Positions 7,921 to 15,366 of a DNA stretch of 22,542 nt are shown here, in pieces (position 1 is the stretch's first letter; each line of letters starts with the position of its first letter). The DNA comes from DATKBT01 sp035546295 (lineage in GTDB: Bacteria > Acidobacteriota > Thermoanaerobaculia > Multivoradales > Multivoraceae), in NCBI GenBank assembly GCA_035546295.1, contig DATKBT010000124.1, positions 1-22,542 of the forward strand, given 5' to 3'. The notes beneath the pieces are model-generated. The model was given only the letters and a program-made list of their open reading frames with translations, searched no databases and was not told where the DNA came from. Made by a program: the position numbers and the translations under genes.

Positions 7921-7939
7921 TCGTGGCTCTGAGCCACGA
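7921..7939. promoter_or_regulatory. 19-bp perfect palindrome, candidate operator
   Basis: TCGTGGCTC-T-GAGCCACGA is a perfect dyad with a single central base, too tight to be an RNA hairpin, so a dimeric repressor site is the natural reading. It lies in the spacer between the divergent SRAP and yfcE-like genes, 43 bp upstream of the SRAP start and 126 bp upstream of the other. No known LexA consensus is obvious. Function is inference. Confidence 0.45.
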
Positions 7940-8064
7940 CCCCGGCTTCAGCTTCCGGCTCGATCCCGGCGCTTCGACCGATCGACCGCCCGTCCGCCCG
8001 CCGCTTCGTCGTCGGGTCGCCAGCGGTGAGACGCGCTGTGATCGACCAGTGATGAAATGGCCGC

Positions 8065-8565
8065 ATGACGAGTGATGCCCGTGCCGGTCCGATCGTTCGT
8101 GTCGGTGTGGTCTCCGACACCCACGGATTGCTGCGCCCCGAGGTCCTCCTCACCCTCGGCCCCTGCGACCTGATCCTCCACGCCGGCGACGTCGGCAGCG
8201 CCGACGTGCTCGCCGGGCTCCGTTCCAGCGGAGCGGCGGTCGCGGCGGTGCGCGGCAACGTCGACCACGACCCCCACCTCGCCACTTTGCCCCAGACGCT
8301 GGCCGGCGCGATCGAGGGCCTGCGCTACCGCGTCGTCCATCGGCGGGAGGACGTCGAGAGCGCTTGGCCGCGAGAGCACGATCTCGTGGTGTTCGGCCAC
8401 TCGCACCGGCCCGAGCTCGAGTGGCGCAGCGGCTGCCTGCTCCTCAACCCCGGCGCCTGCGGCGGCCGCCGTTTCAAGTTGCCGCTCACGGTCGCGCGGA
8501 TCACCATCTCGCGCGGCCGTTGGACTCCCGAGATCCTCGCCGTCGCCGAGGGAACCGGGTGCTAG
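8065..8565 (+). CDS. YfcE/MJ0936-type metallophosphoesterase
   Basis: A 166-residue calcineurin-like phosphodiesterase of the YfcE/MJ0936 type, cytoplasmic and typically active on small phosphodiesters with Mn2+ or similar metals. The five motifs are in order: D18-x-H20 (VSDTHG), GD42 (LILHAGDVG), GN65xD (AVRGNVDHD), H92 (YRVVHR, weak against the usual GH) and GHSH (H112, H114), followed by LLNPGACG. The slightly altered fourth motif (VHR rather than the usual HGH) is worth noting, because this His normally contributes to the metal site. ATG 8065 lies upstream of the first strand by about 10 residues and has no strong ribosome site. Divergent from the SRAP gene. Confidence 0.9.
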   Translation: MTSDARAGPIVRVGVVSDTHGLLRPEVLLTLGPCDLILHAGDVGSADVLAGLRSSGAAVAAVRGNVDHDPHLATLPQTLAGAIEGLRYRVVHRREDVESAWPREHDLVVFGHSHRPELEWRSGCLLLNPGACGGRRFKLPLTVARITISRGRWTPEILAVAEGTGC

Positions 8566-8569
8566 ACTG

Positions 8570-8595
8570 ACGTTGGTTCTCGACAACGTTGGTTC
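8570..8595 (+). repeat. Direct repeat ACGTTGGTTC x2
   Basis: ACGTTGGTTC occurs at 8570-8579 and again at 8586-8595, a 16-bp period, directly after the yfcE-like stop codon and before the hairpin at 8601-8629. It could be paired regulator half-sites for the STAS gene or part of a palindromic repeat element. Only the repeat itself is certain. Confidence 0.5.
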
Positions 8596-8600
8596 ACGAG

Positions 8601-8629
8601 ACAAGGAGCCCGGGGACAGGGCTCCTTGT
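8601..8629 (+). terminator. Perfect 11-bp hairpin after the yfcE-like gene
   Basis: ACAAGGAGCCC (8601-8611) and GGGCTCCTTGT (8619-8629) form a perfect stem around the 7-nt loop GGGGACA. It starts 36 nt after the yfcE-like stop, so transcription termination is plausible, although the downstream bases (TGCAGAATAACT) are only mildly U-rich. The loop plus stem contains GGGGACAGG, also found in the palindromic repeats at 11785-11845, so it may be a dispersed repeat instead. Confidence 0.55.
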
Positions 8630-8660
8630 TGCAGAATAACTCGACGTTACGAATCCAGGC

Positions 8661-9059
8661 ATGTCGGGCGACCGCGAGGCTCTTCGAGCCGGCGGCCCCG
8701 AGTCCAGCTCGGTCTCCGCGATGATCGTCGAGAAGAAGAAGGTCGGTGGCTGTACGGTGCTGGTCGTCGAGGGCGTCATCAAGCTCGGCGAGAGCGCGCG
8801 CTTCCTCGCCGAGGCGTTCAAGCGCGCGCTGTCCGAGGACGACGGCCACGTCCTGCTCGACCTCACCGGCATCAACTTCATCGACTCGACCGGGATCGGT
8901 GAGCTGGTGGGCTACCTGGTCCGCTTCCAGGAGCAGCGGCGCAAGCTGATCCTGATCGACCCGCCGGAGCGGGTCCGCCGGCTGCTCGACGTCGCCAAGG
9001 TGCTCGAGCTCTTCCCGGTCCACCAGAGCGTCGAGGAAGCTCTCGCGGCCGAGAGTTAG
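8661..9059 (+). CDS. STAS-domain anti-sigma factor antagonist
   Basis: A 132-residue STAS protein of the SpoIIAA/RsbV type. The beta-alpha fold is clear: IVEKKKVGGCTVLVVEGVI, then the phosphorylation loop NFIDSTGIGEL with the conserved Ser at residue 76 (D75-S76-T77). In the family, the unphosphorylated antagonist binds an anti-sigma kinase and frees a sigma factor, and phosphorylation of that Ser switches it off. A start at 8721 (MIVEKKK) would match the domain boundary, while 8661 adds 20 unstructured residues; neither has a good ribosome site. No kinase or phosphatase partner is adjacent; only debris follows, so the partner genes are elsewhere or were lost here. Confidence 0.88.
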   Translation: MSGDREALRAGGPESSSVSAMIVEKKKVGGCTVLVVEGVIKLGESARFLAEAFKRALSEDDGHVLLDLTGINFIDSTGIGELVGYLVRFQEQRRKLILIDPPERVRRLLDVAKVLELFPVHQSVEEALAAES

Positions 9060-9061
9060 AG

Positions 9062-9220
9062 GTGACGGAGGTCTTCGCCGACGGCGCCGCCGGACCCGAC
9101 CTGCGAGCCGCCCTCGCCCGCGAGCGCGCGGCCCTCGCTCTTCCGTCGTTCATCGGACTCGACCTCGAGCAGGGGACTCGACCGGCTCCGCCGCCTCGCC
9201 TACCAGCCGGGGGGACGTAG
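9062..9220 (+). pseudogene. Short open frame after STAS gene, unrecognised, probably a remnant
   Basis: A GTG 2 nt after the STAS stop opens a 52-codon frame (VTEVFADGAAGPDLRAALAR at the start, ending in a Pro/Arg-rich stretch). The first 38 residues have amphipathic, protein-like composition; the last 14 do not, suggesting the frame has been lost. I recognise no family. It may be the 5' end of a gene formerly in operon with the STAS gene that was fused to the next remnant. Confidence 0.35.
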
Positions 9221-9405
9221 CCTATCTCGACCGCGGCCACCTCTTCGTCGACGTCGTCTGGACCGACTCCGAAAGAGCGGCGGGGACAGGCGAGCCGGTC
9301 ACCCTGACGCGCGACACTGACGCGCGACACCGGGGCGTTCTGGTTCTTCGCGCCCGAAAACCTCGAGAGATGGCCAAGGTCCTCGACGGCACCGCCGTGA
9401 ACTGC
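9205..9405 (+). pseudogene. Decayed secreted-protein C-terminal module
   Basis: The frame from about 9208 reads GDVAYLDRGHLFVDVVWTD and later GTGEPVTLTRDT. The sequence then continues in the next frame as DTGAFWFFAPENLE and returns as MAKVLDGTAVN. Read together this is the module I remember from secreted proteins of related bacteria (RFxVxVxW...FWFFxPxNxExxVKVLDG). Two lesions are visible: a 13-bp tandem duplication (9304-9316 and 9317-9329) that shifts the frame, and a likely 1-nt deletion near 9366-9371 between LE and MAKV. The expected continuation (GxFWVFxGxLT) is absent, so the 3' end is lost. The family link is from memory; the duplication and frame changes are seen directly. Confidence 0.7.
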
Positions 9406-9449
9406 GCCCTGCTCGAGGCTCGTCGACCGGCGGATCGCCTGCGATCGCC

Positions 9450-9839
9450 TCAAGTCGACGGCAAGGCGAACGGCTGGGTCAGGAGATCCCTCCCCCGCAG
9501 CTCGACCCTCTCGCCCGCCAGGTTGACCAGCAGGATCGGCAGATCGGGTTCGAACTCGGCCAGTGTGTCGAGGCAGAGGCCGCAGGGGCGCGCCGGAGGA
9601 GTGGCGTCGGCGACCACCACGATGGCCTCGAAGTCCCTGTTGCCGGCGGCGACGGCGGAGCAGACGGCGGTGCGCTCGGCGCACACGGTGAGACCGTAGC
9701 TGCGGTTCTCGACGTTGCAGCCGACGTGGATCGAGCCGTCACTCGCCAGCAGGGCCGCACCGACGGCGAACCCGCTGTACGGCGAGTGAGAGCGCTCGCG
9801 GGCCCGGCACGCGGCCTCGATCAGGGGTTCCCAGTCCAT
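9450..9839 (-). CDS. cdd: Cytidine deaminase
   Basis: A 129-residue homotetrameric-type cytidine deaminase that converts cytidine and deoxycytidine to uridine forms in pyrimidine salvage. Zinc ligands C53, C86 and C89 lie in TVCAERTA and PCGLC, E55 is the catalytic proton shuttle, and N42 and E44 (CNVENRSYGL) bind the ribose. The SPYSGFAVGAAL segment near 19-30 is typical. Length matches the short class (about 130). Start ATG 9839 has a GAGGAA-like site about 11 nt upstream; the long open frame extending to 10352 crosses a repeat element and is not coding in character. Monocistronic, divergent from icd. Confidence 0.95.
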   Translation of the reverse strand: MDWEPLIEAACRARERSHSPYSGFAVGAALLASDGSIHVGCNVENRSYGLTVCAERTAVCSAVAAGNRDFEAIVVVADATPPARPCGLCLDTLAEFEPDLPILLVNLAGERVELRGRDLLTQPFALPST

Positions 9840-10535
9840 CGCGATCTCGCTTCCTCTTGCTAACCGTCGCGGTTGCGACCTCGAGACGAGCCCAGCGCCC
9901 GCGATGGGGACCAGCACGACGCGGCCGACTTCCGCGGGAGCGGCCCGATCCACAGTCCTGGAAGACACTAGTACCAGTGCCCTGGAACAGTCATTCCTCA
10001 CACAATTCGCGGCCCCTTCTGCCCGCTGGCGGCGTTGCGACTCCTCGAAAGATGCCCGATCTGCCTTCGTCGAAGCGCCTTGCCAGCGAACAGAATGATC
10101 TCGCGACGTAGGCAACGAACCACTGTTCCAGGACACTAGCAGCCAGCGGTCGAGCTCCCGCGCGCTGCTGGCACTCGAGCCGGCGCGGTTGGAAGCGAGC
10201 CGTGCTGGGACCGAACTTCGCCAGAGCGAGGTCGAACGGCACGGTCGCGCCGCCGAGCTCTCAACCGCCCTTCGGCGGAGCGTGGTCGCCAGGAGTGGAG
10301 CCGTCGCCGTGTGATAGTTTTGCCCGCCTTTCAACGGGAGCCTGCATCGCACGATCCCGCCCCTTCCTGCTCGACGAGCAGCCTCAGGTCAGCAGCGGTC
10401 GGGACACGATGTTTTCTCGCACCTGGTCCTCGCACGGCGAGCCCTGCCTGCGGCCGGCCGCGAACCGTCTCGGCGCGTCGATCCAACGGCGACACGCCAG
10501 GAGAAGACTCGAGACTCGACTCAGGAGGTGCTCAA
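9840..10535. other. Long divergent spacer between cdd and icd
   Basis: About 700 bp with no credible gene. It contains the CTAG-ended repeat element at 9968-10139, a small CCGCC-CTTC-GGCGG hairpin near 10266-10279, and a weak extended -10-like TGTGATAGT at 10310-10318 that could serve icd. The icd transcript would then have a leader of about 200 nt. The icd ribosome site (TCAGGAGGTG) lies at 10521-10530. Open frames crossing this region in either direction lack protein-like composition. Confidence 0.5.
9968..10139. repeat. CTAG-ended inverted-repeat element B (172 bp)
   Basis: The termini are inverted copies: AGTGCCCTGGAACAGT at 9976-9991 on the left and its near complement ACTGTTCCAGGACACT at 10122-10137 on the right (15 of 16 match). 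Outside these, both ends read CTAG (9968-9971 and 10136-10139); the left end has about 6 extra bases (ACCAGT) between CTAGT and the rest. The interior carries no transposase or complete gene. It has the size and shape of a miniature inverted-repeat element. I have an impression of having seen near-identical sequence in related genomes, which I cannot verify here. Confidence 0.75.
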
Positions 10536-11784
<1,249 letters not shown>

Positions 11785-11786
<2 letters not shown>

Positions 11787-11845
11787 GATCGGGGGACAGG
11801 TACCTGATTCGCAGCCCCCGAGATCGGGGACAGGTACCCGACTTC
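11785..11845 (+). repeat. Two GATCGGGGACAGGTACC repeats
   Basis: Two related 26-bp units, 11785-11810 and 11820-11845, share GAGATCGGGG(G)ACAGGTACC followed by TGATTC or CGACTTC, with a 35-bp period. The first unit pairs TCGGGGG (11789-11795) with CCCCCGA (11815-11821); the second pairs TCGGG with CCCGA around GACAGGTA. They immediately follow the icd stop, so they may end the icd transcript or be REP-like extragenic repeats. Confidence 0.6.
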
Positions 11846-11948
11846 AAGCGGGAGCTGCGCAAGCCATACTAGGAGGGGCGGGAGCGCAACATCAACTAGC
11901 CGAGCCCCGTCGAGCGAGCGGTGGTAGCGCCGCGCGCCGGAGACGACG

Positions 11949-13262
11949 ATGACCGAGCCAGACGAAGGCGCCGCCGCGCGCAGCAACCGTCGCCACAGCG
12001 ATCCGAGCAGCCGGAGCCCGAGGCGCAGCGAGCTCGCGCATGCCCTGGCCCGGGTGGCGCTCGACACCCTCGCGGTCCACGCCGGGAGCCCGGCAGCGGC
12101 CGCACCGGACGCCGGCGAGCCGCCGCCGCCGCCGATGATCCCCTCGACGGTGCCCGTGCACCTGGCGACCAGTTTCTCGTACCGCCGGCTCGAGGACCTC
12201 GACGGCGTCTTCGCCGGCACGGTCCCGGGATACAACTACTCGCGCTACGGCAACCCGACGAGCGCCGCGCTCGAGGAGCTGCTCGCCGCGCTCGACGGCG
12301 GCGACCTGGCGTTGGCGACGGCGTCCGGAATGGCCGCGATCGATCTCGCGATCCGCGCCGCGCTCGCCGACCGCCCGCGCTCGGTCGTCGCCTCGGACGC
12401 GCTCTACGGACAGACGACCGCGCTGCTGCGCGGCCCGCTCACCGCCGACGGCATCGCGGTGCGCTTCGCCCGTGCGACCGACCTCGACTCGTTCGTCGAC
12501 ACGATCCGGGAGGTCCGACCCGGAGCCGTGTTTCTCGAGACGCTGTCGAACCCGCTGCTGCGAGTGCCCAGACTCGCCGACATCGTCGATGCGGCCCACG
12601 CCGCCGGCGCGCTCGTCGTGGTCGACGCCACCTTCACACCCCCCGTGATGCTCCGCCCGCTCGACCACGGCGCCGACGTCGTCGTCCACAGTCTGACCAA
12701 GTTCATCGCCGGCCACGGCGACGTCCTCGCCGGCGCGATCGTCGCCAAGCGGGAGCTGGCGGCGACCCTCACCGAGCTCGGCAAGATGCTGGGGCCCACC
12801 CTCTCGGCGTTCGACGCCTACCTGGCGCTGCGAGGCGCCCGCACGCTCGCGCTCCGGTTTCAGCGCCAGTGCGAGAACGCGGCGAAGATCGCGCGCTTCC
12901 TCGAGAGCCATCCCAGGATCTCGCAGGTCCACCACCCTTCGCTCGCCGGCCACCCGGACGCCGAGGCGATCGCGGCCCTCTTCCCGCTCGACCGTCACGG
13001 CGGAATGGTGGCTTTCGAGCTCGCCGACGCCGGGCGCGAGGAGGTCTTCCGTTTCGTCGACGCCCTCGAGCTGGTGGTGCCGGCCACCACCTTGGGCGAC
13101 GTGCACACCCTGGTGCTCTACCCGGCGATGTCGTCCCACCGCGCGCTCACCCGCGACCAGCGGCACGAGCTCGGCATCGTCGATGGCCTGGTGCGCCTGT
13201 CGGCCGGCATCGAATCAGCGGACGACATCGAGCGCGATCTGGCGCAGGCGTTGGAAGCCTAG
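11949..13262 (+). CDS. Cys/Met metabolism PLP-dependent enzyme (CGS/CGL/MGL family)
   Basis: A 437-residue fold-type I PLP enzyme of the cystathionine gamma-synthase / gamma-lyase family, cytoplasmic and acting on sulfur amino acids. The Schiff-base lysine is K251 (VVHSLTKFIAGHGD), D226 (VVVDATF) pairs with the pyridine nitrogen, Y153 (ALYGQT) stacks on PLP, and YSRYGNPT at 97-104 supplies phosphate contacts to the neighbouring subunit. SAGIES near the C-terminus is also typical. Synthase, gamma-lyase and methionine gamma-lyase cannot be separated confidently by eye. The first 60 or so residues are Ala/Pro/Arg-rich and unlike the family, so a downstream start is possible. The TAG stop is formed by the CTAG end of a repeat element. 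Confidence 0.9.
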   Translation: MTEPDEGAAARSNRRHSDPSSRSPRRSELAHALARVALDTLAVHAGSPAAAAPDAGEPPPPPMIPSTVPVHLATSFSYRRLEDLDGVFAGTVPGYNYSRYGNPTSAALEELLAALDGGDLALATASGMAAIDLAIRAALADRPRSVVASDALYGQTTALLRGPLTADGIAVRFARATDLDSFVDTIREVRPGAVFLETLSNPLLRVPRLADIVDAAHAAGALVVVDATFTPPVMLRPLDHGADVVVHSLTKFIAGHGDVLAGAIVAKRELAATLTELGKMLGPTLSAFDAYLALRGARTLALRFQRQCENAAKIARFLESHPRISQVHHPSLAGHPDAEAIAALFPLDRHGGMVAFELADAGREEVFRFVDALELVVPATTLGDVHTLVLYPAMSSHRALTRDQRHELGIVDGLVRLSAGIESADDIERDLAQALEA

Positions 13263-13548
13263 CAGCCCGGGGTGAAAGTCAGGATGCCCGCATTGCGAGC
13301 GCCGCAGGCCCAGATGCAAGGCGGACCGACGGAGGCGATGCGGGGACATCGGTGAGGAGGTCCAACGCAGCAGATGGGCCTGCGCCGCCGCAACCCGAAG
13401 GGCGACAAGGACTTGCAGCGGAGCCGGCGGCGAGAAGCCGACCTTGAGAAAGCCAGCTCCCGCACTCGTTCGACTGGCTTCTTGGCCGCGCGGCGAAGCG
13501 GAAAGACCTTGTCGTGCGGGCGTGCTGAGTTTCACCACGGGCTGCTAG
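13259..13548. repeat. CTAG-ended inverted-repeat element C (290 bp)
   Basis: The 22 terminal bases at 13259-13280 (starting CTAGCAGCCCGGGGTGAAAG) recur inverted at 13527-13548 with only 2 mismatches. The left CTAG gives the preceding PLP-enzyme gene its TAG stop (13260-13262). Inside, CGCAGGCCCA (13303-13312) pairs with TGGGCCTGCG (13375-13384), flanked by further imperfect pairing. A shorter arm pair, AAGCCAG/CTGGCTT, lies around 13451-13482, so the element may fold extensively as RNA. No transposase or convincing coding frame. The inverted termini are seen directly; that it is a dispersed family is inference supported by a vague memory of similar sequence. Confidence 0.8.
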
Positions 13549-13632
13549 CTCGCGGCTGCCCCCGCGCTCGCCCTCCGGGACGCGGCTCGGCCGCTTCACG
13601 CGGGACCGGAGGAGAGCCCCTGGCGGGCGCAT

Positions 13633-13656
13633 CAGAGGGTCAGAGGGTCAGAGCGA
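13633..13656 (+). repeat. CAGAGGGT tandem repeat at a stop codon
   Basis: The 8-bp unit CAGAGGGT occurs about 2.5 times. The TGA stop of the minus-strand VCBS-like gene lies within it (complement of 13648-13650). Slippage here would change only the last residue or untranslated bases. Confidence 0.6.
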
Positions 13657-15361
13657 TCCGTCGACGTGGACGAGCTCGAGGAGGCTGCGACCGCGCGCCC
13701 GCCGGATGAAGAGCACCAGCTCTCCGTCGATCGCCACCGTGCGACGGACCCGCTCGCCCTCGAGCTCGCCCTCGATCCGCCCCGAGCTCGACCACTCCTG
13801 GCTCGACGTGTCCTCGAGCAGGCCGCGCTTGTCGGGACGCGAGCGGCCGGCCCAGACCTCGAACCCGCCGTCGCTGGCGAGCAGGAGGTCGGGCACGCCG
13901 TCGCCGGTCAGGTCCCGGCCGTAGCGCCAGAGCTCCGGGGTGTGGCCGATGACCGAACGGATGAACTTCGGCTCGAACCCTCCGCCCTCGAGCCCGGCGT
14001 ACAGGTCGACCGCCAGCTTGCCGCCGCCGAGTCCCTCGGGTTGGAGCAGGACGAGGTCCAGACGATCGTCTCCCGTGGCGTCGACCAGCGACCAGTGCAG
14101 CTCCTGCCACAGCCTGCTCGCGGTGCGGATCTCGGCGATCGGGGGCGCTCCCGCGCGGGTGCGGTCGGAGACGAGCTCGTAGAGCCGCAGCTTCTTGCGC
14201 TCGAGCATGCCCAGCTTGTCGGAGCGTAGCGTCGAGACGACCAGGTAGACGTGGCGCCCGCGCGCGTCGTCGACCTCGAGCACCTCGCTGTCCCCGATGC
14301 TCTCGGGGCCCGGCAAGGCCGACCACTTCTCGGCCCGATCGGGGTCGGGCTCGTCGAGCGCAGGCGCGACCTGTCCGGGCTCGATGAGCAGGGTGCGAAG
14401 ACGCAGGGCGCCCACGGCCTGAGGTCCGATGACGATGCGGGGAGGGTTTCCCGGCAGCGCGCGGATCGGGGGCGACTCGAGCGTCAGCGAGCGGCCGCGC
14501 CGGCTCACCTCGAAGGGCAGCGCCACCTCACCGCGTGCCCGGACCCTGCCGTGCGCGTCGAGATCGATCAGCTCGAGCCGACCCGGCTCCCACAGGCCGA
14601 TCCAGCCGGAGCCGGGCGGCAGCGCCCCTGCCTCGAGCCCCGCCTCGAACCGCAGCGCCGGCTCGCCGAGCGACCACCAGGGGCCGCGGTCTTCGGAGAG
14701 CAGCGGCACCAGTCGAATCGTCTCGCCGAGGCGAAGACCGGCGCGGGGCGTCCCCTCTGCGCCGCTGGCGTCGAACAGCGAGACGACCTCGTCTTCCTCG
14801 ACCGGGAGCCGAGGGTCGAGAACCTGGAGCCTGCCGCCCCAGGCGTCGACTCGCAGGTGCAGCAGGCGGGGCGGATCCCACCCGGCTCCGAAGGGTTGCT
14901 CGGCGACCGCAGCCGCGTTGTCCCGTTCCGCGGTGTCGCCCTCGGAGGCCCCATCGTCGAGCTCGTCGGGATCGCCGAGCTCGTCGCGATCGTCGCGCTC
15001 GTGCCCGCTGCCCGGCGGCCCCCGGCGGCATCCACCCTGGCCCCTCGTCGCGCGGCGATCGATCTCCTCGCTCGACCACCAGCAGCAGATCGCAGGCAGC
15101 GTCCGCGCAGCGCGACGTTCTCGCCACCACCCTCCCCTCGATTTCGACGCTCCAGACTCGCAGGCCGGCCGGCTCCTCGCGCAGCTCGACAGGGGACGCC
15201 TCGAAAGGGGGTACCGCAACAGGGCGCACCTCGATTGGAGCCCCCTCGACAGCGGGCAGGACGCCTCGCTGCCCGCCGATCTGCGAGCCCGGAGCTTGCG
15301 GGAGTCCCGCGCCGACCACGCTGAGCGTCGCCGCGACCAGCATCAGCGGGGCGCGGAGCAT
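13648..15361 (-). CDS. Secreted FG-GAP/VCBS-like protein, frameshifted
   Basis: Read across one frameshift this is a protein of about 570 residues. The N-terminal frame begins at ATG 15361 with a signal peptide (LMLVAATLSVVGAG) and runs to about 15020 (ends DEGPGWMPPGA). The rest, from SGHERDDRDELGDPDELDD onward, is in the next frame to the stop at 13648. The shift maps to a run of five C at 15019-15023 (five G on the coding strand); four would restore MPPGPPGSGHERDD. The C-terminal half has FG-GAP/VCBS-type turns (VDATGDDRLDLVLL, RDLTGDGVPDLLLA). It starts 5 nt after the upstream paralogue's stop, and a GTG three codons earlier would overlap that stop by 4 nt. Function unknown; probably an exported beta-propeller. 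Confidence 0.75.
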
Positions 15362-15366
15362 CGCGC

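Noticed and set aside
9991..10242. 83-residue open frame on the minus strand
   Set aside because: Mostly translation of repeat element B; no start signal or recognisable domain.
9840..10352. N-terminal extension of cytidine deaminase
   Set aside because: It crosses the repeat element at 9968-10139; the ATG at 9839 gives the standard length.
10311..10535. N-terminal extension of isocitrate dehydrogenase
   Set aside because: GTG 10536 has the ribosome site and gives exactly the family length; the extension has no similarity to Icd.
11892..13166. 424-residue open frame on the minus strand
   Set aside because: Antisense to the PLP enzyme; low-complexity mirror composition.
13259..13632. Several 70-117 residue frames over element C
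   Set aside because: They are readings of the inverted-repeat element in several frames, Arg/Cys-rich and without a ribosome site.
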